Shown here: positions 39,566-51,569 of the stretch, piece by piece
Position numbering within the stretch: position 1 is the stretch's first letter
Layout: every line of letters starts with the position of its first letter
Assembly: GCA_907164885.2 (NCBI GenBank)
Contig: OU015490.1
Span: forward strand, 234,863,832 to 234,927,831
Direction: 5' to 3'
DNA length: 64,000 nucleotides
Source of the DNA: Dolomedes plantarius
Lineage: Eukaryota > Arthropoda > Arachnida > Araneae > Dolomedidae
Program-made: the position numbers and the translations under genes
Notes under the pieces: model-generated
Databases searched by the model: none
What the model saw: only the letters and a program-made list of their open reading frames with translations
Told to the model about the DNA's origin: nothing

Positions 39566-40800
39566 TTGTGGTTGCATCTCGTGTATGAGTTCGACTCTTG
39601 TAGTGCCATTATAAACTGGAACCACCTTCCTCTGCGTGCTGTCGGGACCTAGTATGGCATGTTTCGACTAGGGGGGGGGAGCATAAGTCACAACACAACT
39701 TTATGTATAAATTTCAGTTTACAGTACTGAGGAAAGTTTGATATTAGAACATTGATTCAAATAAACTTTTTAATCGGAAAATTAAATAGATTAATAATTT
39801 CTGGTAAACACTTCATTTACTGAAAGCACTTTATCATGGAGAAGTAAAATACAATATTATTTAAATAATTTAAGCATCTTCAACAGGTGACGCATTACAC
39901 TAATCTTCATGAATTAAACTTTTACTAAACTGGATTTGAAATATGAAATACTTATTCTAAGTAATGCATTATGCAAAGACAAATTTCTACGACTTATCCA
40001 GAAAATTCAGTTCTTCAATAGGAGTTTGAGGATAGGTGTTGTATTTCACGAAGACCATAAAAATATTTGCATCCTAAGTGTTATTACCAGAAACTTATTA
40101 GAAATGATAAAATTCAATTTTTGAGACTGGATTAAAAGCAGAAGAGCTTAGAACAAGCCATTATGGATATTTTTCTGAATGAAAGGTTCTACATTTCATT
40201 ACGACTAAGATCGTTTGCATGACTGAATTAAGGTTTCTTTGAAACCTCATATGAAAATACTTTGAATTCATCTTCATTTAAGTAGTCGGATATTGAAATA
40301 CTGAGATCTGCAAACATTATTAGATAATATGCATTTAAAACATTTGAAAAGAGGTTTTGGAAAATTCATCTCTTTCGAATATGAAATACTTCAGCATATT
40401 GAATGAAGATTTTCAAAATAGTTATACTTTATGAGATAGTTCATATTTCCCGAATTGCGCAATTCATTATAAATCGTTGAAAATATGCAAACGGTTGAAA
40501 AATAATGTAGTATAATGCAAACTAGTTCTAAATACAGCTTTCAGAGGTGATATGTTAATATAAAGTTCAGAAAGGAACAATTTATTGTTTTATTCTCAAA
40601 GGATTATTTACTATAAAGATATATCTACTAAATTAACCATAAAGGGCTGCTGCTTGCCTTTGCGGCTTTTCACGTTTTTTGCTGTTTGCAACGTCCCTCC
40701 TCATTATTCTAGACTCATCTGCCTTTCAATCAGAATGTAAACGGCAGACTGTTAGTGAGATTATTAACGTCTAGCACCTATTAACCTGCTACTCAATGGA
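39566..40800. other. AT-rich DNA; first 130 bp GC-richer
   Basis: Positions 39566-39690 may be the displaced remainder of the SINE (GAGTTCGACTC near 39585 and GACTAGGGGGGG near 39668). The rest shows no gene. Confidence 0.35.
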
Positions 40801-40808
40801 ACAACCTC

Positions 40809-41168
40809 TGTTGCTGTTGTTGCTATTGCCCCCTGGTTGGAGATTCCATTCACCAGGTCCTAATAGGTTATTGGGCTGAAAGGGGCGGTTCCTGTTTTGA
40901 ATTAGCACCACAAGGGCCAGAGTCCGACTTGCCTAATTTACCGGTTCCGTAATTTTGAAACGGGTTAAGTGATTAGACCGGAACACTTGACCCCCTCACC
41001 TCCAGATGTGAATTTGAGAACTTGGAGGACAATGCAGCCATGACCTATTTTACGTGCCCCGGCCACCATTATTATATACGGCGGTGGATTTGCAGTGACT
41101 AGCATCGAACCAGGGACGTTCAGATCACTGGCCGTCTGCTCTTGCCATCTGGGCTGTCGCGCATACGG
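40809..41168 (-). mobile_element. tRNA-derived SINE, near full length
   Basis: The minus strand begins CCGTATGCGCGACAGCCCAG, with A-box-like CAGATGGCAAGAGC and the B box GGTTCGATGCT. It ends with CCAGGGGGCAATAGCAACAA (CAA)n. Its 3' half matches 52175-52350: GTCGGACT, CCTTGTGGTGC, GGAACCG, CC.GGGGGCAAT. The head differs from the copy at 17195, so it may be a different subfamily with a shared tail. The 79-codon frame on this strand is incidental. Confidence 0.7.
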
Positions 41169-41471
41169 ATCAATCTCTATTAAAATTAAAAAGAATCCAG
41201 CCAATATCGTTATTCTCCAGATATGAAAGTTTAAGTTATTTTAAGATAATTTACTTGAATATTTCAGTGAAATAATCAAGATATTTGTAATTGAAGAATC
41301 ATAATTCCTTATCTATGTAATATTTCAGTACGGTTTTTTATATGGAGACTTAGTTTGAAAGAACGGCTGATCATAAGAATATGCATGAGATATGAGAATA
41401 AAGGTCTTATCGTGTAGATCTACCAGTTGAAGCAATATGACACAGGGACAACGGTTCGGCCAAGGGGGAGA

Positions 41472-41715
41472 TGTAACGTTACCGTCTAACGTCTATAGAA
41501 AAAACACTTTCGCTTCTTTGTTTACATTTACTGTTATCGCTCTTTTAAATTTTAAACAAACATGTCATTTGTAATACATTTGTAATAGTCATTATCCTTA
41601 TCTACATAAGATGCTCAGTTCAGTTTCAGATTGGGTGTGCACATGGAGTTATATTCAGTCTTATAGTAAATAAATAATTTACCAATATAATAGTTTTATG
41701 AGGTTTTATAAACTT
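41472..41715 (+). mobile_element. Possible LTR (solo or 3') after a polypurine tract
   Basis: CAAGGGGGAG (41461-41470) resembles a polypurine tract. It is followed by TGTAACGTTACCGTC, a typical LTR start in Ty3/Gypsy-like elements. The region includes CAGTTCAGTTTCAGA, often found in such LTRs. I could not fix the end (a CA near 41710 is only a guess) and saw no second LTR or pol sequence. Confidence 0.35.
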
Positions 41716-41909
41716 TGATACCTATATTGAGTGAAGGGTTGAACATAAAAACATGGATGAGGTATCAAAATGAAGGTGTTTTAATAAATTTGTAATTTTT
41801 TTTTCAGTTAACTTTAAGTTTAGATTTTTTGCTTAGTATGTAATAACCCTTTTCTCAAACATTTACCGTTGATTTTAACGGGTTTCTACTAACTATTATA
41901 TAGAAGTAA

Positions 41910-42340
41910 TCTTCTATCGATGAAGTCAAGCTAAAAAAAGTCATTCCCCACGCCGACGAGAAAGATAGATTTTCTAACAACACGATTTGCCATCGATTGG
42001 ATTCTTTGAAACTAAACTTAAATCTTTTTTCCGATGTTGATAATCGAGAAGAAATCGCACCTATGGAGGAGGTGTCCGTTGCTACGAATTCCCAGTTCGG
42101 GTTCGGATAAAAGCAGATTTATTTGCAAGTCGTAGATATACTACAGCTTACAGATCGTCAGAAACTGAGTACAGTGCTTCTTACACAACCTCTAGTTCAC
42201 ATAAGTACGTAGAAACTCAGCACAAAAGACGCCGAAGCAAGTCGGACTTAACGCGGCATAAATCTCAGCAATTCTCCGAAGAAAATCTCACAGCTAACAG
42301 GGGCTCTTTTGGACCAGCTCCAAGCACAATTCAAAACTGA
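41910..42340 (+). pseudogene. Unidentified coding-like remnant with one frameshift
   Basis: Two successive plus-strand frames look coding. Frame one, 41910-42110, includes EVKLKKVIPHADEKDRFSNN and DNREEIAPMEEVSVATNSQF. Frame two, ending at TGA 42338-42340, includes ADLFASRRYTTAYRSSETEY, HKYVETQHKRRRSKSDLTRH and TANRGSFGPAPSTIQN. They overlap near 42100 so that one indel would join them. Composition is GC-richer than the flanks, with mixed charged and Ser-rich residues unlike AT-noise frames. There is no ATG at the start (a TAA precedes it at 41907) and no motif I recognise. It could be a host exon, a retrocopied gene piece, or the gag/accessory region of the LTR element suspected at 41472. 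Confidence 0.4.
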
Positions 42341-42694
42341 GCCCTGAAGCAGAATTGGATATGATGACCGGAGAACCTTGACCAGCTGGTTTTAACTCCT
42401 GTAGGGAAGATGTTATGTAATCAAAGATAATGTGCTCAGTAGTTAAAATATTAAGGCTAGGTTAAAATTAAAAGTTACTATTGCAATAGTAAAAATATTG
42501 CATTGTACAAAAGTTTAACACCTTCAATAGTTGAAGGGGAAGAAAAAATTTAAGATAAAAAAATAAGCAATTATCAAGAATAAGAATTTAAGTTTAAAAA
42601 GTTAAATTAAAAATTTAGAGAAGGTAAGATGAAAAAATAAACAAGTTTAAGATATGGTGGCCGTCAGAAAAAGAAAAAAAAGGCCGTTTTCAGG

Positions 42695-42975
42695 GTCATA
42701 CAATTCGTAATGAGATGATTGCAGATTTCCGCGGGGGAAAAATTAAAATATCAAGGTAGGGAACTGACACTGAGTCCTGGACTCCAAATCAAGGTTGTAT
42801 TTATAGCTTCTTGAGAGTTTGGGGATTTTCCCAGTGTTCCAGTAAATTTCAGGCTTGGACGAGTCGCCAAGTTTAACGATAAGTCGACAAATTGGGCGAT
42901 GGTGCCAAAATTTTGTCGCCAAAATTGTCGCCAACAAGCCAATATCTCGCCAATTTGGCGAGATACCATAGAAAC
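42695..42975 (-). repeat. Candidate LTR or promoter-bearing repeat
   Basis: Read on the minus strand, the segment has repeated TTGGCGA/TCGCCAA motifs, including a palindrome at 42945-42965 (ATCTCGCCAA, one base, TTGGCGAGAT). These are followed by AAGCTATAAATACAAC (a TATA box) and, about 30 bases on, CTCAGTGTCAGTT (initiator-like). This order is what an LTR or Pol II promoter would show. No partner LTR is in the window. Confidence 0.35.
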
Positions 42976-42999
42976 CCTATATTAAATGAATGGTACTGC

Positions 43000-44220
43000 A
43001 GAAATTTAGCTAATAGGACTATTTACAAGGAATAAACGATAATAATGCATTACTTTACAAGCATAGAAACAATTTTAACGGAAATTACCGTTAAATTGCA
43101 ATTTAAGCTAAAGACATATGTTAATTTACAAAATTCGTAATATTCGCTCGTGACAATCAGTTAAAGTTCATAAATTAAATGCAGAGTCTGAAATGATAAT
43201 TTTCAATAAGCATTACTCCCAGGAAGTTCAAAAGTTTTCGTTAATCATAAAAGGAAATAAAATTTGCTAGATTTCGAGCAACAGGGCCACTTTCACATTA
43301 GTTTGAGAAGAATCTCGTCTCTGCTCAACATTCTATAGTTTAGATAATTTAAAAATTCTAGCAGTCAAACGATTTTTCAAATAATCTTCTCTCTCAGGTT
43401 AGAACTATATTTTTAAATCAACGGCATTTCGTTTTTGAGATTACACAGTTTTACTCCAAAAAATCCTTCTCTGCAGTTTGACCACAATGAAACTGGAAAT
43501 TATAAAAAAAAAAATTCCTAAATATAATGAAGATAAAGAATTAAAAATAGATTTGGTTCCGACTTGGTATGAGCTAACTTAAGTTTTTAAAATTCCTTTA
43601 TATAAATCCACCGCTTCATCCTAAAGTCATCTAATCGCCCCCTCCTCCTAATTAGGTAGTAAACAACACATGACGTGGTTCTTGACGCTTAGTGGAACAT
43701 TTTCCCTTAACAGTGACTCCCTTTTAAAAGGTTATAAATGTAAAGTATTTCGATATTTTCTCGAAAGGAAGATTTATTTTGAGGTAATTTAAATGAATAT
43801 TTCAATATATTATTCATGATATTGATCTTATAAGAATTGCAATTCATGAAGGCATATAACTGAGAAGAAATGACATAAAACTTGAGTCAGTTAAAAAAAA
43901 AAGTTTAAAGAATTTTTTGACTCATTTTTCCTTTTTGAAACATACTCAAACATGTTTTTATGCATTTTTCTATTTACTATATTATCCAGTCAGCGTCGTT
44001 TTCTTTTTATAAAAACTTTTAGAGAAAAAATTATCTTTCTGATGCTGATGACAACAGTTTGAAAGTATCCCATCTTTTTTTAAAAACATAACGTCAAAAT
44101 ATGAGTTTAAATGGCTTTAGTTCTGACTGGTAGCATTTCATTTTATTACTTTTTTGGGGGAAATGAAGGGAAATGTTGAAACTTGAAAATTAATTTTTGA
44201 TTTAAAGATGTCCCATAGCG

Positions 44221-44226
<6 letters not shown>
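43000..44226. other. AT-rich DNA without recognisable gene
   Basis: No transposon ends or coding frames were recognised. Confidence 0.45.

Positions 44227-44268
<42 letters not shown>
44227..44268. repeat. (CA)n(TA)n microsatellite abutting an LTR-like repeat
   Basis: CA units run to about 44255 and pass into TA units that end exactly where the repeat TGTAAGGAAAA begins (44269). Confidence 0.92.
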
Positions 44269-44269
<1 letters not shown>

Positions 44270-44348
44270 GTAAGGAAAAATGTAAGGCTAAAATATGGAG
44301 GGGCGATCGCGTAAAATTTAAAGGGGGTTCAGGATAGATTAATTTCGT
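44269..44348 (+). repeat. 80-bp direct repeat, copy 1 (LTR-like start)
   Basis: TGTAAGGAAAAATGTAAGGC, GGGGCGATCGCGTAAAAT and CAGGATAGATTAATTTCGT are shared with 45971-46051, with about four differences. After AATTTCGT the two copies diverge. Confidence 0.85.
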
Positions 44349-45970
44349 GATCGCGTTAAATATTTGAGAATTGAGTATTGCCTATTGTAGTTGAATATTA
44401 TTGTAATTTAAGCCCATAAGAGTTATTGATGTTTCCCACCCCTGTTTACTGAAGAATAGATTCACTTTGGTACATTTTGGAGGTTTGGGAATTTAATTTT
44501 TCTGACACTTCCCATTGGTTTGTTAACATTTTTTTTCAGTGGAGTTTAGACTGCTGAATAAAAATTGAAATTAATGTGTACTGTTTTGTTGGTTTTGCAA
44601 GAATTTGAGAATGAAAGATTTCATAATATTTTCAGAAAAAGTAACTAATATTTTGAAAATAAAATGTTCGAAGATTATTTGGTGATGAAATTAAAACGGT
44701 TATCCATCTTTGTCCTTGGGGAGGGGGGGAAAGCAAAGTGGAAGATATGAAGTTAAGGAGTAATTTTAAAAATTATTAAGCATAGAATTTTTCTCGCTCA
44801 GAGATCCATCTCCTTTTTGATATTTTTTTCTTTAGCGCCTAACGCACTTGACTTCGTATTCTGCGATTATATTTATATAAAAAAAACTATGATTTTAATG
44901 TTTATTTTGAATCCTCTGAGTGACTAACTTACAATTTGATTTCAGTGATTATTAATTAAGAATGTTAAAAGATATCTTTTAAAATTTTGTGTAATCGAAA
45001 AGAATTTTAAATTTGTGAAACTAATTCTGGTCCAGTTTTGACGATGATCGTTTTGCTTCTTGTAAATATTCTTTGTGTTTTATATGTTGATTCTCATAAA
45101 GTGTTATTTTGGTTTACAATTTCTTCACAGGTGTATTGTTTTGATTTGTATTGATCTTGCGGTTCTTATAAGTGTATTTTCATAGTATTGAGTAAAAATT
45201 TTTGATATTATGATTTTGTTTTAAATAAGGTATGGAAACTAAGGATAGTAGTATTTTCTTGTCATTGATGTAAGTGAGGGATTTTGACATGTTTTAATAT
45301 TGATAATGGTAGGATTGTATAGTTAGTATAAAATATAATGTGTGAGTTATTCAACATATTTTGCCAATTAATGAAGGATTTAAGTTTTTAACAAGCATGA
45401 GCAGTTTTACATTCTTCTTCAATTCCCATATTGGTTAGAGTTTTTAGTTAGCAATTGAAGTGCATAAAAAAGATTTTTGAGAAGGAAACTGTTTTGAGAA
45501 GTGTAAATAAACTTGAAAGTTGAGTCCATGCCTATAATACATTTGCTTTTATGTGATAATTAAAGTGATATGTTTAAGTGATATTTTATACATCTACTCA
45601 TTTTTAAGTGTTTTGTATTTTGATAAAAGTTTGATAATAAAGTTTTCTTAGTATTTGGTACAATTTTGATATTTTGACACTTGATATGATGTCAACTCAA
45701 GGATGTCTCAAATGGAGACTTATGTGCTATGTAAACCACTCCTCGATTCAATCTGGCTAGGTGTAAAGGAGATAAATTTAGGTTAGGTTTAAAATTCATT
45801 TAGTTAAGTTTTAATTTATTTTTTGTTGTGTGGGGAAGATACCACCCTGCACAGTAATTTTCAGTTGTTGATGAATTAAATTAATTTTAGTTGTTTTTCT
45901 CTTCTGAGGACATGCCACATGTAATTAGCTACTCCATTGTGCGCGTGCCTTCAGAGGGACGGGGGGAAGT

Positions 45971-46600
45971 TGTAAGGAAAAACTTAAGGCTAAAATATGG
46001 AGGTGCGATCGCGTAAAATTTAAAGGGGGCTTCAGGATAGATTAATTTCGTAGCGAACGCCATTTTTTTAATACAGCAGAGAACGAGCGCAACGTGATTT
46101 TCAGGGGAATACCCTTTCTTGAGAGATAGCCTTGAATCAAGCGAACGAAACTATTTTTGGAACAGGCGCGGGCTGTTAGGAGTGAAACTATTATATAATA
46201 TGGAATCGTCTCGGAACATTCTATAGACATCACAGGGCATGCGCGTAGTTTTACCGCTTGAATTTTAACATAAGATTTATCAGAGCGTCCGTGGGATCCC
46301 AATAGAGATGTAGTTCGCGTCACGAGATGATAGATCGAAAATGATCGGATTGTATCGGGGTAATTAATAGTTATTAATTAAAGGATTTAGATGTAAACTA
46401 ATTGTCGTTAATTCCACTGGCCTACGATTGTTCTGACTGTATATTTTTAGAGTAAATATTAAGAGGGGAACGAATTAAGAGGGAGTACGAGAATTTAAGC
46501 TCTTTATAATTTCCTCTCTGCAGGATTAGTTACATCAGACCTTCACAACTCGAAATATCAGGAGAACACATTATTTAAGGAATAGCTGCTGCAGGCCATA
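45971..46600 (+). mobile_element. Candidate 3' LTR beginning with the 80-bp repeat
   Basis: A G-rich polypurine stretch, GGGACGGGGGGAAG (45957-45969), precedes TGTAAGG. This is the order seen at the 3' end of LTR retrotransposons. The GC-richer segment runs on to about 46360 and more AT-rich sequence to about 46600. I found no pol gene between the two repeat copies (44349-45970), so the element would be internally deleted or non-autonomous. The 93-codon minus-strand frame at 46042-46323 is in this GC-richer part and has no known motif. Confidence 0.4.
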
Positions 46601-46676
46601 AGAAATTAGGATAGATAGGAGAAATATTTTATTTTACAAAAATTAAATTACTGATTATTTAAAAAAATAATTAATA

Positions 46677-47116
46677 TAGTAAAACTTCGTTTATCTGTAG
46701 ACATTATTTTTATTTAATGTTCCATTAGACAATTATGTTTAACTATAATAGCAAGAACGTAACTACAAGTACGTCAAATATTCGCTTTTTAGTTTGATTC
46801 AATGTACAATTCCTGCATAGATTGTACAATAAAATATGGTAATAAAATGTTTTTGTTGAGTTTAAGAAATATTTACTAGACTTGTCAATTCTTGTGAAGA
46901 AATGATGTGAAAAGTTTTTATCTAATATTTTTAATGTCTTGTAAACAATACTATGTAATTTTCTTACAAAACATGGTTTATTAAAACAATAAACGGTAAT
47001 TCTGCATCGTTAAGGATTTTGTTTTGCTTATTACTAATATTACTCGGATTATCCGTATTTTCGATTATCCAAATTTCCCATGGTCCCAGTTAGTCCGGAT
47101 ACACGAGGTTTTACTG
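46677..47116. mobile_element. pogo/Tigger-like MITE, 440 bp
   Basis: The left end TAGTAAAACTTCGTTTATCTG and the right end in reverse CAGTAAAACCTCGTGTATCC match the widely known CAGTARAACCTC terminus of Tigger/pogo elements. TA flanks on both sides (46675-46676, 47117-47118). The right subterminal region repeats the motif GATTATCC (near 47048 and 47065). No transposase is present. Confidence 0.75.
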
Positions 47117-47118
47117 TA

Positions 47119-49899
47119 CTAGTATTTATCGATAATATGTTCTTATCTTACTATTATAAATCTAAAAGTGATATCCCTTATTTTTTTGAAATTCATAATA
47201 ATATGCGTCTTTATAAATGGCTTCGCTGGCCACAGAGTGAGTGCTGGTGAGCAGCAAGCTGGCCGCCAGTCGTATGTTGTGCAGTCCTCCTGATTTACAC
47301 AATTAGAAAAATAAAAGAAATATGTGATAATCGTCAGTAATCCGTTAAAATTCCCGTCTATAATTTTTAAAGTTTGTAACTGCGTGAAAATATTACACAT
47401 TTGCAGAACTAAGGGAATCTCCTTATCACATTACTTTGCTTCAAAACTACCCTGAGGTTAATTAATACATAACAAATTCTGGTTTGGTCCTATTAAAATA
47501 AGTTCTGCTCTTATAAAGCAAGCCCTTTAAAAAAGTGTTATATAATTAAGTAAAACTTAACTAATATTTTTTTACTTCATTTAATGCTAATAAATAGATG
47601 GTCCTTAAGTATTTTTGAAAGGAAACAATAGTTTTTATTTTCTTTCATAAAATTTCTATATAAATTTCAGTTTAAAAAAATGTGAAAGGATTTTGCCAAA
47701 GAATTTTGGCTTTTACAAGCTAAATAAATTAGAAGAAAGTTCTACTATGATAATAAAAAGTTTTTGTACCTTCATAGAAATTAAACCTCTTTTCCTTTGC
47801 AAAATCTCTAAGTCTTAAAACTGTTAATAACTAATGAAGTAAATAATAATTGAGACCTGGGCAAACTTTCTCCGTATGTAAAAATTGGATTTTAAGAGAA
47901 TCGGAAAAATCCAAGACATTTTATAAAAATTCATTTACTGTAAAGGTTTAAATTGAAATGTTATTGAAGATAAGTGATCATGTTTTATAGTTAATTTTAC
48001 TCTCTTCACTTAACGAGGGAGAGAGCAGAATCGATGAAGCAGATTTAAATCATTCATTAACTGGCCCTCTTAAGTGAGTCCGAAAATCGGAAGCAACTCG
48101 GAGTTTCATAATTTAAATCTCGTTCGTAAATTTTACAACCTTCTTCCCTTAAAGTACGATAAATATATACTGGCATTTTATGAGGTTATAAATTCTGATC
48201 GTATAATATATTGCAAAATTGTGATTGACAGACATCGGGCATCAAACTTCCAGTTTTATCGAGTCTACAGTTAAAATTAATGGTGCTAGAGCTGAATATT
48301 AACATACATTTTACGTTAATATTAAATTCAGAAACATATAAAATTATTTTATCAGAAGCAAGCACAAAAAGTTTACGTCAAAGGCTGTAAGGTTTATATG
48401 TATCAGATATTCCAAATTGTTAATTTCACACTTATAGAGTTTGACAGTTAAATAACTAGACTATCATTATTAGAATCTCGAGGAAGCAAATTATGATTTG
48501 TGCATTGAAAGCAAATGGTAGCACATTAACTTTGGATCAAAACCATTTAATATCTGCGAGCTTAATCTCTATCTATCTATAGTTCACTGTCACACCGTTT
48601 GAAGAGGTTGTGATTTTATCCATGCCGCAGGTAAATGCTAAATTTAGCAACATATAAGCCTGTAATTTTTAGCGTCATTGAATAAAACACAAGTTGTTGG
48701 ATTTTCTTAAGGGAATTTTAGAGTGATAAGAAATCACAAATTCTAATTTTGATTTTAGGAACTTTTGTTTTTCTTTTATACACGTTCTACGAGTTATGTA
48801 TTAGTAATCAGAGAGTATATTTAGGGCTTAGATAGCCTGTGACTTGCATGTGTGTTTATGAGGTATCGAAGATGTAATGTATCGAAAATATAGATCTATC
48901 GAAAATTGTGATGTCGAAAATTTCAGATTTTTAAACCCACACGCCAAATATAGACTTGAAAAGGGTTGAAAACATTTTCTTAATACGACTTAGCACATGA
49001 TAGGTGACAAATGTGCAAAACAGGATGACCCTTACAGGAACTATTTGGTATAAGTGGAGTGATATTTAGACAAAAACACATTCGAAGTAAAATGTCATTA
49101 CAAAATGAGTGTGAAGGAAAAAAAATCTTTTACAGAATCTCCGAAATCTAGATTCAAATTTATACTCTAGGGAAAAATTGATAGGTTAAGAGTACCGTTT
49201 CGGCTTTGCCAATCGGAAATGCAGTATCTAGTAGGAAAGTGGGAATGAAAAAAAATGAGTACATTACAGAATAGAAAAGCTTCCCACTAAATTTCCGTTC
49301 CTTCCCTATAGTGTGAGATTAAACGATTTGCAAATTACCTAGAGCGAAGAGGATTTAAAACCAAGTAACACTAGGTTGTTTACTCCTTTGTGCATATCAA
49401 ATGATAAAAAATTAATAATTGATAATTAATAATTAATAATTTAAATTGATAATTTTCTCCCTTAAAATTGTGTCGTTGGGAGCATCGCAAAATGATCTCA
49501 AAGGATAAAAATTCTAGTGGTTTTTACGTCACTTACCATACATAGAATGCTTGTTTTAATATAATGTATACCACCAAGTTGTTCATTGGCGAAACAGTTG
49601 GCAATGTTTCGAAACCAGATAAAGCGTCAAAATTACTTTATTAAAAGCGATTGGAAGATATGCATAACCAAGAATACCGTTCTGAGGCAGGTTTAACCGT
49701 TTCCGAGGAAGCTTTTTTTGTTTTCTGTTTGTCGAAAAGGGACACAGGAAATAGTTACTTTTGAACCAATCTTTAGGTACCAGGGCAGGTTTGCTCACAC
49801 CTCTCCGTGCTTAAGATAATGTATTTGACTACTGAAAATAAAACTACATATCTGAAGAATATATATTCGTAATTTGCCAAATTAATGGTTGCTGTAATC
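47119..49899. other. AT-rich DNA without recognisable gene
   Basis: Near 47215-47290 the DNA is GC-richer (CTGGTGAGCAGCAAGCTGG) and opens a minus-strand frame with DCTTYDWRPACCSP, but I do not recognise it. A run of AATTAATAATT-type repeats lies near 49405-49445. Nothing else stands out. Confidence 0.4.
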
Positions 49900-49902
49900 T
49901 TT

Positions 49903-50166
49903 ATACCATTATATGAAGATCTTATTTGAATAGTGGTCCAAATCCCCCAAAATGGAGTTAGCATCACTTTCATGTTCATACAAGTCATTACTATGTTATT
50001 TTTAAACTGGTATACCTCCAGCTTATTTTTGCTACCAACAGAGGACATTACACATCAGACTTCAGCAGTCATTTCTCAGTACCCATTAAACTTTAAGGCT
50101 GTATCTCAAAATCAGTAAGAATGGAGTTGGACCACTATTCAAATAAGGCGTTCATATAATGGTAAT
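49903..50166. mobile_element. MITE, second copy of the 39315 family
   Basis: TACCATTATATGAA opens the left side, and the same word in reverse complement closes the right. They are followed by CTTATTTGAATAGTGGTCCA on both sides. The inverted repeat is therefore longer here (at least 45 bp) than at 39315, because it includes ACCATTATATGAA. The interior is inverted relative to the first copy. Confidence 0.85.
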
Positions 50167-50647
50167 AAGGAAGATTTTATAATGGTATAATAGCCAAAAG
50201 CAGATTTGCACCTGTCTAGACAAATTTAGAAAATAGAGCAGTCATTCATGTGTAGGAAATTCTATTTATGAAAAAGGTTTAGTTTTTTTTCCACGTAATT
50301 ATTGAAAGGTAGCATTCGTTGTGACAATAATGTTCATGTTAGGTTCATTTCTTTAGAATTACAAGCAGTGTAGTAAGAAAAAACTCAGAAGGAAAAGTTC
50401 GATAATTACACTATTTAAGTTTTAGTTCCGATCATAACCGGTCATAAATAAGAACAAATAACCTCAAGAAACTACTAAAAATTCTTTAAGATTTGATAGA
50501 ACTATCTACACGGAGATTGAAAAATATATAAATTACAGAGTATATTATTTTTGAAAAAATATGATAAATTCTATTTTTATACAAACAAAATAAAAATATT
50601 ATTAATTAATTATGCATTCATACACTTCTCATACATTAGGCATACAC

Positions 50648-50826
50648 TTGAAATGTACTGTGTCAGATTTAAATTAGAATGATATCGATCAAATTCTATG
50701 CTTGAATATGACAATTGTAACAGAACATTTGAATTACACATGTCACAAAAAGAGAAATACAAAAGAAAAATTTTAATGCAATCATATATTAAAGAAAGCG
50801 AGCAGTTTCCGATATCTATACTATGG
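50648..50826 (+). repeat. 180-bp direct duplication, copy 1
   Basis: The segment from TTGAAATGTACT to GATATCTATACTATG is repeated at 51387-51569 with only a few differences. The 560 bp between are AT-rich and non-coding. There are no terminal inverted repeats, so it looks like a segmental duplication rather than a transposon. Confidence 0.9.
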
Positions 50827-51386
50827 ACATTTTAACTCTGATCTTCATGAAATTACAAGTTCAGTTTACAGTCGTTGTAAATAAACTTTTTGCTGTCAAA
50901 ATTTCCCGCATTATAATAGATTGTAAATGCTAATTTTGATGTGAAGTGCTTTTGGAATCCAGCTTATGAATAATTTATTAAACAAACTAGACCGCGAACT
51001 AAACTTTTCTCAACAGATTTTCTTTTAATGGTGCTAATTTTATGTGCTAAGAGGATGTGCTTTCTGTGTCAATGAATTCATTTACATTCTGTGTGGGGTT
51101 TATGTCAGCGATGTATTATAGAGGGTAAAAGAAAATACGTTTCTGTACGTTAACGTATAATATAAGATTAACGTGTTACATATTTTACTAATGTATTCTT
51201 TCCACACAATAGAGTAGGATTTTAATACTTCTGTCATAATTTTAACGTTATCAGATTTGCATCAATTTTGCAATAATTACAAAATGAGACTATTGTTTCG
51301 GGAAATTTGTGAGTATATCCATGACTCAAATCCGTCTTTATCAAATAATTCATGCACTTTTAAGTATGTAACTAAAGTAAAATAAG

Positions 51387-51569
51387 TTGAAATGTACTAA
51401 ATTTATCAGATTTAAATTAGAATGATATACATCAAATTCTATGCTTGAATATGACAATTGTAACAGAACATTTGAATTACACATGTCACAAAAAGAGAAA
51501 TACAAAAGAAAAATTTTAATGCAATCATATATTAAAGAAAGCGAGCTGTTTCCGATATCTATACTATGA
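51387..51569 (+). repeat. 180-bp direct duplication, copy 2
   Basis: Same orientation as 50648-50826. Differences include TTTATCAGATTT for GTCAGATTT at the left end and AGCTGTTTCC for AGCAGTTTCC near the right end. Confidence 0.9.

Noticed and set aside
44221..44300. CRISPR-like spaced repeats
   Set aside because: The repeats are simple CA/TA units followed by a two-copy 80-bp repeat; no regular repeat-spacer structure.
46042..46323. 93-codon minus-strand frame in GC-richer DNA
   Set aside because: Lies in the candidate LTR; no retroviral or host motif was visible.
47143..47400. Possible exon with Cys-rich stretch (NCVNQEDCTTYDWRPACCSP)
   Set aside because: Short, without splice-site context I could defend, and flanked by AT-noise. 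Kept only as a remark.
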